Assembly (NCBI GenBank): GCA_900549995.1 | Contig: URQQ01000021.1 | Location: forward strand, 1-64,000 | From: an uncultured Lachnospiraceae bacterium | Lineage (GTDB): Bacteria > Bacillota > Clostridia > Lachnospirales > Lachnospiraceae | Length of the DNA stretch: 64,000 nucleotides | Direction of reading: 5' to 3' | In this document: in pieces, positions 8,548 through 17,200 of the stretch | How positions within the stretch are numbered: position 1 is the stretch's first letter | How the letters are laid out: each line of letters begins with the position of its first letter | The notes under the pieces: model-generated | The model's input: only the letters and a program-made list of their open reading frames with translations | Told to the model about the DNA's origin: nothing | Database searches by the model: none | Program-made: the position numbers and the translations under genes

Positions 8548-9234
8548 TTAATCAAGCGCCTCTGCGAATGCTTTTGTAATCAGCTGCGGCCGTGTGATAA
8601 TGGAGCCGACAACCACACTGAATGCTCCCAGTTCTATCACACGTTTTGCTTTCTGCGGTGTATTGATATTGCCTTCTGCAATGACCGGCTGTTTTACTTT
8701 TGCAACAATTTCCCGTATGATTTCGAAATCATTTTCTTCAATTTTCAAATTTCTGCTCTGCTCTGTATAGCCTACCAGTGTTGTTCCGATGAAATCGAAT
8801 CCAAGTTCATCTGCGTGAAGCGCTTCCTCTACGGTTGAACAATCCGCCATAAGAAGCTGATCCGGGTATTTTTCCCTGATCTGTGCGAAAAATTCATCCA
8901 GCGATAAATTCCCCGGATGCATATCAGCTGTCGCATCAACTGCGATAATCTCCGGCTTCACTTCCATCAATTCATCGATCTCTTTCATCGTAGGCGTGAT
9001 ATAAACTTTACTGTCGTCATAATCCCTTTTTACAATTCCGATGACCGGCAGATCTACCTGAGACTGTATCTCTTTGATATCTTCTTTTGTATTCGCCCGG
9101 ATTCCTGACGCTCCCCCCTGCTTTGCTGCCAGTGCCATTCTTCCCATAATAAAAGAAGAATGAAGAGGTTCCTCCGGCAGTGCCTGACAGGATACAATTA
9201 ATTTTCCCCGTAAGTTTAAAACTTTTTCGTTCAT
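8548..9234 (-). CDS. nanE: N-acylglucosamine-6-phosphate (ManNAc-6-P) 2-epimerase
   Basis: A 228-residue TIM-barrel enzyme converting ManNAc-6-P to GlcNAc-6-P. The conserved catalytic Lys is in IGIVKRDYDD, PTMKEID follows, and EGNINTPQKA provides the conserved Glu near the end. The start at 9232-9234 gives MNEKVLNLRGKLIVSCQALP, the usual N-terminus, and is preceded by AAGGAGG ten bases upstream. A longer reading frame up to 9327 runs through the promoter and is rejected. First gene of the nan operon. Confidence 0.95.
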   Translation of the reverse strand: MNEKVLNLRGKLIVSCQALPEEPLHSSFIMGRMALAAKQGGASGIRANTKEDIKEIQSQVDLPVIGIVKRDYDDSKVYITPTMKEIDELMEVKPEIIAVDATADMHPGNLSLDEFFAQIREKYPDQLLMADCSTVEEALHADELGFDFIGTTLVGYTEQSRNLKIEENDFEIIREIVAKVKQPVIAEGNINTPQKAKRVIELGAFSVVVGSIITRPQLITKAFAEALD

Positions 9235-9265
9235 GTTCCCTCGTCCTCCTTGTCTTTGTAAACCC

Positions 9266-9293
9266 AGTATAACACTCGTGTTTTTATTTTCAA
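9266..9293 (-). promoter_or_regulatory. Promoter of the nan operon
   Basis: TTGAAA (9288-9293) and TATACT (9266-9271) are 16 bases apart on the minus strand, about 30 bases upstream of nanE. The palindrome at 9310-9323 sits 16 bases upstream of the -35. Confidence 0.75.
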
Positions 9294-9309
9294 TAGATAT
9301 GGATTCTGT

Positions 9310-9323
9310 TGAAAGTTCTTTCA
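9310..9323. promoter_or_regulatory. Candidate RpiR operator upstream of nanE
   Basis: TGAAAG-TT-CTTTCA is a perfect inverted repeat with a two-base centre. Palindromes with GAAA half-sites are common for RpiR regulators of sugar-phosphate pathways, and an RpiR gene lies in the same cluster. The site is upstream of the -35, so activation or looping would fit as well as repression. Regulator assignment is inference. Confidence 0.5.
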
Positions 9324-9459
9324 GCATTTTCCTTTTTTCTCGCCAAACAATATATTTTTAACCTCTTTTTTTAGTTATTATGCACAATTCCCCGTCATTT
9401 CTTTCTATGTTTTAGCTCTTTTAATCACCGAATTATACAACTTGATATTTCAAACAACA

Positions 9460-9506
9460 AAATAAGAAAAGACAGTCCGTTTTCACAGACTGCCTTTTCT
9501 TATTTT
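9460..9506 (-). terminator. Terminator after the small membrane protein gene
   Basis: AATAAGAAAAG and GACAGTC pair with GACTG and CTTTTCTTATT across 9461-9505. A/T-rich flanks on both sides would allow it to act in either direction. It ends the run of genes down to 9512 and separates it from the nan promoter. Confidence 0.82.
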
Positions 9507-9511
9507 ACGAT

Positions 9512-10054
9512 TCATTTTTTCTCTTCTATCTGATCGTGAGTCTCATCTTTCTTTCCAAAGATCAGAAGCACTCCGATCCCTATAATACAGCATGCTATTA
9601 CAATCCGGGGAATAATGTTGCCAACTGTATCAAGCACATTCCAGAGATATGAAGGAATGATGCCTCCAAGTGCATATGGAATACAGTTCCAAAGTGTAAG
9701 CAGACCACACAGAATCAAAATCACTGCGATCGGAATCCGGTATTTTTTGACCATTTCCCGTACATCTGCCTTCCCCTGCGGGCCTCCTTTGTAGAACAGG
9801 TACTCATCCTCTACAAAGAGGAATTCCTGCGGTGTCAGTGATTTCAGGTTGTGTACGTTAAAAAAGCTGTAACACCATACAATCGGCAGAAGCGCTGTCA
9901 GAAATTCCAGCCGAAGTCCCCCTGCTATTGCAATGATCCCCCAGAAGACTACCATGATACTGACTCCCTGCTTCTTAAACCCCATATACATTTCACCGGC
10001 CCCCGGGATAAGTGAACATAAAAAGACTAAAAATCCAAACTTCTGTTTCGGCAT
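9512..10054 (-). CDS. Small multi-pass membrane protein with TM2-like start
   Basis: A 180-residue protein with about five hydrophobic segments. Near the N-terminus the stretch FLCSLIPGAGEMYMGFKKQG resembles the TM2/YozV-type fold, in which two helices surround a P-G-x-G turn. A short soluble segment (SLTPQEFLFVEDEYLFYKGG) separates the first helices from two more, and the C-terminus is charged. AAAAGGAGGAGAG supports the ATG at 10052-10054. It follows the exporter-like gene by 62 bases and is the last gene before a terminator. No function can be assigned. Confidence 0.7.
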   Translation of the reverse strand: MPKQKFGFLVFLCSLIPGAGEMYMGFKKQGVSIMVVFWGIIAIAGGLRLEFLTALLPIVWCYSFFNVHNLKSLTPQEFLFVEDEYLFYKGGPQGKADVREMVKKYRIPIAVILILCGLLTLWNCIPYALGGIIPSYLWNVLDTVGNIIPRIVIACCIIGIGVLLIFGKKDETHDQIEEKK

Positions 10055-10116
10055 ATTACTCTCCTCCTTTTCTATAATGCTATTATAGCCTAAGGAGATT
10101 GAGATATCATTCAAAA

Positions 10117-11142
10117 TTATTTAAGTTTTTCTGAAGATTGATCTGCAGCCTCTCCCCAGAACTTTTCGATCTCTTTTTCCTGAAGCCCCTCCACAAACCG
10201 TTTCTTCAAAGCAAGGAAATCTTCCAGTTCATACAATATCCTGTACAGCAGCGCCCTGTTCTCAAATTCCTCCCGGTTTGACGGCAGCGGTTCCTCCTTC
10301 ATACCTTCCCGGATGATTTCCAGATCCTTAGACAGTGACTCTACATTGTTATACTCGTGAAATCCTCTGCTTATCTTTCCAAAAAATTCAGAAATGACAT
10401 ACGTCTGGGACGGGATGCGATCCAGCAGACAGATGTTCTCATAAATCTTTTTCAATACTTCCGTCTGTTCTGTCCGCATCTCCATATATTTCATAAAATA
10501 CTTTGTATCTGTGATCAGCGAATTATCCCTTTCGTCAGCCGCCTTTGAAATCCCCTCCTTCAGCTTCTGCTCCAGGGCAGAAAAACATTTGCCATCATAG
10601 TTTTCTTTTGATGCCTGTAGAAGCACTTCCGACATTCTTCCCAGAATGTCTCTCATCATCTCTTCAATTCTCCTCTGATTTCTCCGGATTTCTTTCTCAT
10701 TGCCCGGAATATACAGATTCATCAGCATCCCGATCCCTGCGCCGATCACCAGAAGCAGTACCTCATTGCGTATCCAGTACAGATTCATGGACTGTTCTGC
10801 GTAAAAATGTGTAATCAGCACGCTGTCCATGGCTATCGCATCCTGAAATGAAAAAAGATTGCAGACCGCGGCAAACAGGCACAAAAAGATGCCGATGGCC
10901 CAAATCTGATATCCGAATATCGAAAAGCATACAAATGCAATGAGCATTGCTATTGCAAATGCACAGCTTCTTTTTAATATGATAAATACGGTCTCCCGCT
11001 TTGTATTCTGAATACTTAACACCGTGATAATCCCTGCAGATGACGCATACGAAAGACCTGCGAGTGTCGCGATCAGCATTGCCGCAGCAGCGCCCAAGCC
11101 TATTTTTGCCGCTTTCAGCACATTTATTTTCTGTCTTATCAT
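10117..11142 (-). CDS. Aromatic acid exporter (ArAE/FUSC-like, DUF939) family protein
   Basis: A 341-residue protein in two parts: about six hydrophobic segments in residues 1-145 (starting KAAKIGLGAAAAMLIATLAGL), then a mostly helical cytoplasmic half (~residues 150-340) rich in charged residues. This layout matches the DUF939 membrane domain plus its C-terminal domain, related to aromatic acid or fusaric acid exporters. The substrate is not known. AAAGGTGAG precedes the ATG. It starts only 27 bases after the activase gene, so the two are probably cotranscribed. Confidence 0.78.
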   Translation of the reverse strand: MIRQKINVLKAAKIGLGAAAAMLIATLAGLSYASSAGIITVLSIQNTKRETVFIILKRSCAFAIAMLIAFVCFSIFGYQIWAIGIFLCLFAAVCNLFSFQDAIAMDSVLITHFYAEQSMNLYWIRNEVLLLVIGAGIGMLMNLYIPGNEKEIRRNQRRIEEMMRDILGRMSEVLLQASKENYDGKCFSALEQKLKEGISKAADERDNSLITDTKYFMKYMEMRTEQTEVLKKIYENICLLDRIPSQTYVISEFFGKISRGFHEYNNVESLSKDLEIIREGMKEEPLPSNREEFENRALLYRILYELEDFLALKKRFVEGLQEKEIEKFWGEAADQSSEKLK

Positions 11143-11169
11143 ACACTCACCTTTCTTTCAATGCCAATA

Positions 11170-11940
11170 TCACTGACGCTTCCGGGACTTTTCCTCCGCC
11201 AGAAGTGATGCTCCCAGCGCACCTGCAAACCTTCCGAAACTTGTCGGTTCTACTTTCTTCCCGATCTTTGCCGAGAGAGATTCTGTAAAATAAGTACTGT
11301 AGCTTAAGCCTCCTGTCAGAATCACCCGGTCCGGCAGATTCTTCCTCTGACTTAACTGCGCAACTTTAGACGCAACAGAATCGATGACTCCAGCCGCGAT
11401 ATCTTCCCGGCTTCTGCCTTCGCCGATATAACTGATCACCTCTGATTCTGCAAATACCGTACATAATGAACTGATCGGAAGCACTGTACCTGTCGATGCC
11501 ATCTGGAACAGTTCTTCAATTGTAACCCCCAGACGGTTCGCCATGATCTCAATAAATTTTCCGGTTCCCGCCGAACATTTGTCATTCATGAGAAAATCAT
11601 TTACGACACTATTCTGTACAATAATTACTTTTGTATCCTGCCCGCCGACATCAATGATTGCACAGTCTGTCCCGGCAATCTCCCTGCCGCCTCTTGCGTG
11701 GCATGTAATTTCTGTAATCGTATAATCAGCAAAATCAACTGCCACACGTCCATATCCTGTCGCCACCGATTTTGTATTGTCCGAAAGGACATCCACACCC
11801 TGCTTCAGAAGCCTGCTTTTAATTTCATTGGTTGTCTCCTTGCTGCTCCATCCTGTCGGCAGAACGAAGTGGGTGTCTGCATCACCTTTTACAACAACTT
11901 TAGATGCAGTTGATCCTATATCAATTCCTACGTAATTCAT
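11170..11940 (-). CDS. ATP-dependent activase (BcrAD/BadFG/HgdC family) of the double-cubane reductase
   Basis: A 256-residue ASKHA-fold ATPase. Phosphate-binding motifs are DIGSTASKVV (residues ~6-15) and DVGGQDTKVI (~97-106). Two Cys, in NDKCSAGTGKF and SSLCTVFAE, match those that hold the [4Fe-4S] cluster bridging two subunits in HgdC. Such activases use ATP to drive low-potential electrons into a 2-hydroxyacyl-CoA dehydratase or a double-cubane-cluster protein. AAGGAGAAACC precedes the ATG. The reductase partner lies two genes upstream at 12224-13498. Confidence 0.92.
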   Translation of the reverse strand: MNYVGIDIGSTASKVVVKGDADTHFVLPTGWSSKETTNEIKSRLLKQGVDVLSDNTKSVATGYGRVAVDFADYTITEITCHARGGREIAGTDCAIIDVGGQDTKVIIVQNSVVNDFLMNDKCSAGTGKFIEIMANRLGVTIEELFQMASTGTVLPISSLCTVFAESEVISYIGEGRSREDIAAGVIDSVASKVAQLSQRKNLPDRVILTGGLSYSTYFTESLSAKIGKKVEPTSFGRFAGALGASLLAEEKSRKRQ

Positions 11941-11949
11941 GGTTTCTCC

Positions 11950-12210
11950 TTAACAATACTGATCCCTGTTCGGGTTCATATCTTTTTTGATTTCATCTAT
12001 ACTGATAATCTCTATCTGGTGCTCTCTGATGCATTTCTCCACGACTGCCCGGTCTTCTTTCTGAATCAGAAGAGAAATTCCGCAGCATTTACTCAAAGTT
12101 CTGGGGGTAGGGGCAATCACTGCCCGAACCCCCAGCTTTTTCAGTTCCCGGTGAAGACGCATCCCATTATCATGATTGGGGAAGAGCACATAAACCTGTG
12201 TCTCCTGCAT
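11950..12210 (-). CDS. DUF3343 protein, putative Se/S carrier-like
   Basis: An 86-residue protein beginning MQETQVYVLFPNHDNGMRL, the standard DUF3343 opening, with a Cys pair in LSKCCGISL near residues 42-43 and a Cys as its last residue. Homologues are often found beside selenium- or sulfur-handling genes and are annotated as putative Se/S carriers; the biochemical role is unproven. GGAG lies four bases before the ATG at 12208-12210. It sits between the reductase and its activase, 13 bases from the former and 9 from the latter, so it is probably part of the same functional unit. Confidence 0.85.
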   Translation of the reverse strand: MQETQVYVLFPNHDNGMRLHRELKKLGVRAVIAPTPRTLSKCCGISLLIQKEDRAVVEKCIREHQIEIISIDEIKKDMNPNRDQYC

Positions 12211-12223
12211 ATTTCTCCATCCT

Positions 12224-13498
12224 TTATTCATTCAGCATTTCAATAAATGCACTGATTCTTGTCCGAAGCTGTGCCGCATCACTGTCCACATAATCCGTTT
12301 CAATTCCAAGAACAGGAATCCCCGCTTCTTTCAGTGCCTTCTCCACATGATATCCTTCTGTGTCATAGAGATTGCAGAACTTCAGGTTTACATCGATAAT
12401 CCCATCCACCTTGTACTCTTTTGCCAGACGGATGATATCGTCTATTCTTCCGGTATTTGGTGTAAAACATGCACAATTGATATTCATATAGCGCTCAGCA
12501 AGGGCCTGAATCTGGTCATCCACCGTTTCCCCTGTCTCATCCACGAGATTCTCAAAATATCTTGTTCCTGTGCACATTTCCTCACAGACAACCGCACCAC
12601 CGCATGTCTCGACAAGATTATGTAATTTCCAGTTCGGGATTGCAAGCGGCGTTCCCGTCAGCATAATCCGTTTTGTTCCTTCTGAAAATACACTCACGCC
12701 CTCTGCCGCTCTCTGTTCCAGTTCCTCACAGAGCTTGTTCGTCATCTCTGTAAAACGCTTCGGGTCATCATAAAACGCAATCTGGGAAATGAGCAGAACA
12801 TCTCTTCCGCTGATTGGGAGCTTTTCATTCTTCCTGCAGTCATACAGACGTGCAAGCGCCCTGCGCTTGTCATTGATCAGCTTAATACTTTCTTTTAATG
12901 CTCCGTCTGTCACTTTATTCCCTGTAAATTCTTCTACAACTGTTTTAAAATCACTGATCTCCTCTGCCCAGGCTTTCACATCTTTTGCACGCTTCATCTG
13001 CGGGAGATTCATCACATGTACCGGTACATCCTCTGAAAGGATTTCCCAGGCCTTCTTCTTGCCATCACAGGTTGTTTCCCCGACATACATATCTGCAATG
13101 CGGAAAAATGGACAGGTGCGGTCAAGTCTGGCTCCAACAGATGCCTTAATGAGCGGACACGTGTTTGCAGGAAGCACTTTCTCTCCGCCCGGAACCCAGA
13201 ACTGCGATCCGCCGCAAAGTCCCGTCGCAATCGCTCCTGCGGCAAATACAACTTCATCCGGAACATAGACGCAGAATGTTCCAAACACTTTGCCTCCATT
13301 TTTCTGATGTTCGATCAGCTCCGCCGGACGTACTCCATGGATTTCCGCCACTACGAAATTATAATAATCCATCCCTTCCGGACGGTTTTCCTGTGATAAG
13401 TAGACATCCCCAAACGCCTGCGGCAGCACCTCGCACAGCTGGTCATGAGTCTCTACATCCATCCCCAGATCTTCCCACATCTTATGATAATCTGCCAT
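12224..13498 (-). CDS. Double-cubane-cluster reductase (2-hydroxyacyl-CoA dehydratase-like)
   Basis: A 424-residue single-chain member of the HgdB/DCCP superfamily. Cys residues in the N-terminal half (C76 in GTFCVYVPDE, C95 in LCGGSQF, C114 in NTCPLIK, C129 in RTCPFF, C144) and the C-terminal half (C297, C303, C307, C340, C342, C373) fit binding of an iron-sulfur double cubane. The pattern FGTFCVYVPDEVVFAAGA is typical of this family. Its adjacent activase is the expected ATP-driven electron donor. The natural substrate of this class is unknown; related proteins reduce small molecules such as acetylene or hydrazine in vitro. AAGGAGGAG precedes the start. Confidence 0.88.
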   Translation of the reverse strand: MADYHKMWEDLGMDVETHDQLCEVLPQAFGDVYLSQENRPEGMDYYNFVVAEIHGVRPAELIEHQKNGGKVFGTFCVYVPDEVVFAAGAIATGLCGGSQFWVPGGEKVLPANTCPLIKASVGARLDRTCPFFRIADMYVGETTCDGKKKAWEILSEDVPVHVMNLPQMKRAKDVKAWAEEISDFKTVVEEFTGNKVTDGALKESIKLINDKRRALARLYDCRKNEKLPISGRDVLLISQIAFYDDPKRFTEMTNKLCEELEQRAAEGVSVFSEGTKRIMLTGTPLAIPNWKLHNLVETCGGAVVCEEMCTGTRYFENLVDETGETVDDQIQALAERYMNINCACFTPNTGRIDDIIRLAKEYKVDGIIDVNLKFCNLYDTEGYHVEKALKEAGIPVLGIETDYVDSDAAQLRTRISAFIEMLNE

Positions 13499-13628
13499 AT
13501 CTTTTCTCCTCCTTTGTCTGTGTGACTGATATAAATTACCGTAACACTTCCACCGGAAGACTTCAACCAGACGGCAGGCTTTGCCCTATTGATTTTTCTG
13601 ATATATTTCCTTTATTTATAGATATTTT

Positions 13629-14777
13629 CTATCTCGAAATCACATCAAGTGCTCTGATACAACCGTCTATTTCTGCTTTCGTGTTCCACTCTCCGAACGC
13701 AAACCGAATCGTTCCCTCCGGATATGTCCCAAGTGACCGGTGGGCCATCGGCGCACAATGCAGTCCGACTCTCGTCATAATCCCATACTCCTGTTCCAGC
13801 GTAAATGCAGCCACCGCATTGTCTTTCCCCGGCAAGTCCACAGAAACTACAGCGGTACGGTTTTTAATTCCGGGTTCCCCGATTACTTTTACGCCGTCAA
13901 GCGCTTCCAGTCCCCTGAGAAAATACCCGGTAAGTTCCATTTTTCTCTGGCGGCAATTCTCAATCCCGGTCTCTTTCAGGTAAGTAAGCGCCGCGTGAAG
14001 CCCCACAATCCCCGGAAGGTTCATGGTGCCGCTCTCGTATTTATCCGGAAGAAATTCCGGCTGGCTAAGCGAATCTGACTGGCTCCCGGTTCCGCCTGCA
14101 AGCAATGGTATCATTTCCCGATCCAGTCTGTCACTGATCAGAAAACCGCCGATCCCCTGCGGCCCTAAAAGTCCTTTGTGTCCCGTAAATCCCAGGAAAT
14201 CAATACTGCATTTTTCCATATCCACATCCATAGTACCTGCACTCTGCGCCGTATCCACTGCAAAATAAATCCCATGCTGCCTGCATACTTTCCCTACTGC
14301 TTCGACCGGCATTACCGTCCCGCACACATTGGAGGCATGAAGCATGACAACTGCTCTTGTCTCCGGCCTGATCAGTTTCTCCACGTCCCGGGGATCGAGA
14401 TTGCCGCAGTCATCCACCGGTGCCATATCATATGTAATTCCCATTGTCTCCATCTGGCAGAGCGGACGCATCACTGCATTGTGTTCCATCCCGGTTGTAA
14501 TGACGTGATCTCCTGGTCTGAGAAATCCCTTCAGAAACTGATTCATGGAACAGGTGATTCCAGAGTTAAATACCACCTGTCTGGAATCCCGCGCATGAAA
14601 AAGTTCTGCCAGAAGCTCTCTCGTCTGAAGCACCTGATCCGCGACCTCATATGCCCCTTCATAATTTCCCCTGTTAATGTTAAAAGCACCATGAGCCAGC
14701 AGATGGCTTACTGCCTCTGCCACCCCCGGTGCCTTTGGAAATGATGTGCTTCCGTGATCAAAATATATTTTCTCCAT
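13629..14777 (-). CDS. Cysteine desulfurase-like class V aminotransferase
   Basis: A 382-residue PLP enzyme. It has the N-terminal YFDHGSTSFPKAP, the Asp-containing FAVDTAQSAG, the PLP Lys in FTGHKGLLGP (~residue 200) and a C-terminal Cys in VGLHCAPMAHRSLGT, matching the catalytic Cys of the cysteine desulfurase family seen near selenium-metabolism genes (TIGR01977-type). It probably releases sulfur or selenium from Cys or Sec. The ATG at 14775-14777 is preferred, with GGGGA six bases upstream; it overlaps the truA stop by 20 bases. It lies 130 bases before the double-cubane reductase and could supply sulfur for its cluster. Confidence 0.87.
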   Translation of the reverse strand: MEKIYFDHGSTSFPKAPGVAEAVSHLLAHGAFNINRGNYEGAYEVADQVLQTRELLAELFHARDSRQVVFNSGITCSMNQFLKGFLRPGDHVITTGMEHNAVMRPLCQMETMGITYDMAPVDDCGNLDPRDVEKLIRPETRAVVMLHASNVCGTVMPVEAVGKVCRQHGIYFAVDTAQSAGTMDVDMEKCSIDFLGFTGHKGLLGPQGIGGFLISDRLDREMIPLLAGGTGSQSDSLSQPEFLPDKYESGTMNLPGIVGLHAALTYLKETGIENCRQRKMELTGYFLRGLEALDGVKVIGEPGIKNRTAVVSVDLPGKDNAVAAFTLEQEYGIMTRVGLHCAPMAHRSLGTYPEGTIRFAFGEWNTKAEIDGCIRALDVISR

Positions 14778-15516
14778 AATCAATCCCCACTAAAATCAAA
14801 CCATGGGCCGGAGCCGTTACCCCTGCCGCCCTGCGGTCTTTTGCATCCAGTATCTCTTTTACTTTCGACGAAGGATAATATCCCCTTCCGACCCGGATCA
14901 GTGTCCCTGCAATAATCCGCACCATATTATACAAAAATCCGGTTCCGCTGATCCGGATCGTAAGTTCCCTGTCCGGTCCGTTCCCTTCCAGGATCTCCAG
15001 ACCAGTCACAGTCCGCACCGTATCTTCCACATCTGTCCTCACATTACAGAAACTCACAAAATCATGTGTCCCCACAAGATAAGAAGCTGCCTCTCTCATA
15101 TCTTCCACGCTCAAAGGAAATGAGACAAAATAATTGGTAAGCCTCTTCGTCGGAATGACCGTCCTCGCATTGATAATGTGATATTCATATGTCTTGGTAC
15201 AGTCACAATATCTGGGATGAAAGTCTGCCGGCACTTCTTCTGAATTCACAATGACAATGTCTTCCGGCATCGTCCGGTTCAGGGCATATGCAAGCCTCTC
15301 CGGCGGAATCGTCGTGCCAGTATCAAAAACTGCCACATTTCCCAGTGCGTGAACCCCCGAATCTGTCCGGCTTGCCCCAATGACCGTGATCTCTTCTCCC
15401 AGAAGTTTCGAAAGTTTCCTGTTGATTACTTCTTCAACCGTGATGCCATTCGGCTGAATCTGCCAACCACAGTAATTCGTACCATCGTAGGCGATGGTCA
15501 GTTTGATCCTCTTCAT
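14758..15516 (-). CDS. truA: tRNA pseudouridine(38-40) synthase
   Basis: A 252-residue enzyme modifying uridines 38-40 in the anticodon arm. The catalytic Asp is in ASRTDSGVHALGN, and the N-terminus MKRIKLTIAYDGTNYCGWQ is typical. CAGGAGGCACAGC precedes the ATG. truA follows ecfT by 18 bases, the standard ecfA1-ecfA2-ecfT-truA order of Firmicutes. The usual ribosomal protein genes rplQ, rplM and rpsI are not next to it here. Confidence 0.96.
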   Translation of the reverse strand: MKRIKLTIAYDGTNYCGWQIQPNGITVEEVINRKLSKLLGEEITVIGASRTDSGVHALGNVAVFDTGTTIPPERLAYALNRTMPEDIVIVNSEEVPADFHPRYCDCTKTYEYHIINARTVIPTKRLTNYFVSFPLSVEDMREAASYLVGTHDFVSFCNVRTDVEDTVRTVTGLEILEGNGPDRELTIRISGTGFLYNMVRIIAGTLIRVGRGYYPSSKVKEILDAKDRRAAGVTAPAHGLILVGIDYGENIF

Positions 15517-15534
15517 GCTGTGCCTCCTGCTGCG

Positions 15535-16359
15535 TTAAAAAATCCAGAGATGGAAAGGTACATATCTTCCGACCACAAACGCGATGACTACATAGGCGAA
15601 TGTAATGGCATAAGCCGCCCGGTCCCTTGACTGGTATATCAGCGGTTTCATTTTCGTACGTCCGTCTCCTCCCCTGTAACATCTGGACTCCATCGCCATC
15701 GCAAGGTCATTGGCTCTTCGGAATGCCGATACGAACAGCGGTACGAGAATCGGCACCATGCTTTTGGCACGTGCTAAAATATTGCCGCTTTCCAGATCTG
15801 CACCTCTGGCAATCTGAGCCTTCATAATCTTATCCGTCTCCTCCAGAAGAATCGGGATAAACCGAAGCGCGATTGACATCATCATCGCAATCTCATGAAC
15901 CGGCACTTTCAGCCTGTTCAATGGATACAGAAGCCGCTCAATTCCGTCTGTAAGTGCATTCGGAGTTGTTGTAAGCGTCATCAGAGAAGAACCCACAATC
16001 AGATAGATCAGCCTGACAGCCATATAAACCGCTGTCCGAAGACCATTCTCCGTAATTTTAAATACCCATACATGGACAAGAGTCCTTCCCCCGTCCGTTA
16101 AAAACAGATTGAAAATGACCGTAATCATCAGCAGCATGATGACGGCTTTTAATCCCTTCACCATGAATTTAAACGGCACTTTTGACAGTTTGATCACCAT
16201 CACAAGAAACACTGTTGCTGTCAGATATCCAAGAACGCTCTTAAACAAAAATAAAGAAATCAGGTACAAAAGTGTACAAGAGATCTTGACCCTTGGGTCC
16301 AGTCTGTGCAGTATGCTGTCCGCCGGATAATATTGTCCGATTGTAATATCTCTAATCAT
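15535..16359 (-). CDS. ecfT: ECF transporter transmembrane component
   Basis: A 274-residue membrane protein (about five to six helices) that couples the EcfA ATPases to vitamin-binding S components. The Arg motifs of the coupling helices are visible as ARGADLE (~residue 188) and ESRCYRGGDGRTK near the C-terminus. It overlaps the end of ecfA2 by eight bases, with GGAGATTAC before the ATG. No S component is coded nearby, so it should serve as a shared module for S components coded elsewhere. Confidence 0.94.
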   Translation of the reverse strand: MIRDITIGQYYPADSILHRLDPRVKISCTLLYLISLFLFKSVLGYLTATVFLVMVIKLSKVPFKFMVKGLKAVIMLLMITVIFNLFLTDGGRTLVHVWVFKITENGLRTAVYMAVRLIYLIVGSSLMTLTTTPNALTDGIERLLYPLNRLKVPVHEIAMMMSIALRFIPILLEETDKIMKAQIARGADLESGNILARAKSMVPILVPLFVSAFRRANDLAMAMESRCYRGGDGRTKMKPLIYQSRDRAAYAITFAYVVIAFVVGRYVPFHLWIF

Positions 16360-17200
16360 GTAATCTCCTCATTATCTCATCTGCTGCTTCATCTACCGTT
16401 GTCGCTGATGTTGAGACATCCATCCCCCGTTCTTTCAGCGCATTCATAATATACGTAACCTGCGGTGCCGCAAGCCCAACCGCTTCCAGTTCTTTATAAT
16501 GTGCAAATACCTTCTTGGGCACATCATCAAACATAATACTTCCTTTGTTCATCACGATAATGCGGTCTACATACTTCGCAATATCCTCCATGCTGTGCGA
16601 CACAAGAATGACTGTCATATCGCTTTCCCTGTGCAGGTACGCAATCTGATCGAGTATCTCGTCTCTTCCCTGCGGGTCCAGCCCTGCTGTCGGTTCATCC
16701 AGCACCAGTACCTTCGGCTTCATCGCCAGGACACCCGCAATTGCGACTCTCCTTTTCTGTCCTCCGGATAAATCAAACGGCGACTGATCGTAGAGCTCCT
16801 CCGGGACTCCCACCATCTGAAGCGCCTCTCTGGCACACAAGACTGCCTCCTGCTCAGAAAGTCCCTGGTTCTTCGGCCCAAAGCATACGTCTTTCAGCAC
16901 ATCCACTTCGAACAGCTGGTGCTCCGGATACTGGAACACAAGCCCCACCTGGCTTCTCAGCTTTTTCATATCATAGCCATCCTGATAGATATTCTCTCCC
17001 TCATAGTACAGACTGCCGCTTGTCGCTTTCATCAATCCGTTCAGATGCTGGATCATCGTAGATTTTCCAGATCCTGTATGGCCGATCACACCGACAAACT
17101 GTCCCTGGGGAATCTCAGCGCAGATATCTTTCAACGCCTGTTTCTCATATGCGGTTTTAGGACTGTATATATAATTAATATGATCTAATTTAATTGACAT
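16352..17200 (-). CDS. ecfA2: ECF transporter ATPase A2
   Basis: A 282-residue ABC ATPase with Walker A GHTGSGKST (~residues 39-47), Q-loop VFQYPEHQLFE, signature LSGGQKRRVAIAG and Walker B VLVLDEPTAGLD. The YPEHQLF Q-loop is characteristic of EcfA proteins. The start overlaps the end of ecfA1 by 16 bases, as expected for translational coupling. Confidence 0.94.
   Translation of the reverse strand: MSIKLDHINYIYSPKTAYEKQALKDICAEIPQGQFVGVIGHTGSGKSTMIQHLNGLMKATSGSLYYEGENIYQDGYDMKKLRSQVGLVFQYPEHQLFEVDVLKDVCFGPKNQGLSEQEAVLCAREALQMVGVPEELYDQSPFDLSGGQKRRVAIAGVLAMKPKVLVLDEPTAGLDPQGRDEILDQIAYLHRESDMTVILVSHSMEDIAKYVDRIIVMNKGSIMFDDVPKKVFAHYKELEAVGLAAPQVTYIMNALKERGMDVSTSATTVDEAADEIMRRLHD

Noticed and set aside
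13165..13983. 272-codon open frame on the plus strand
   Set aside because: It spans the gap between the double-cubane reductase and desulfurase genes and is antisense to both; no domain seen.
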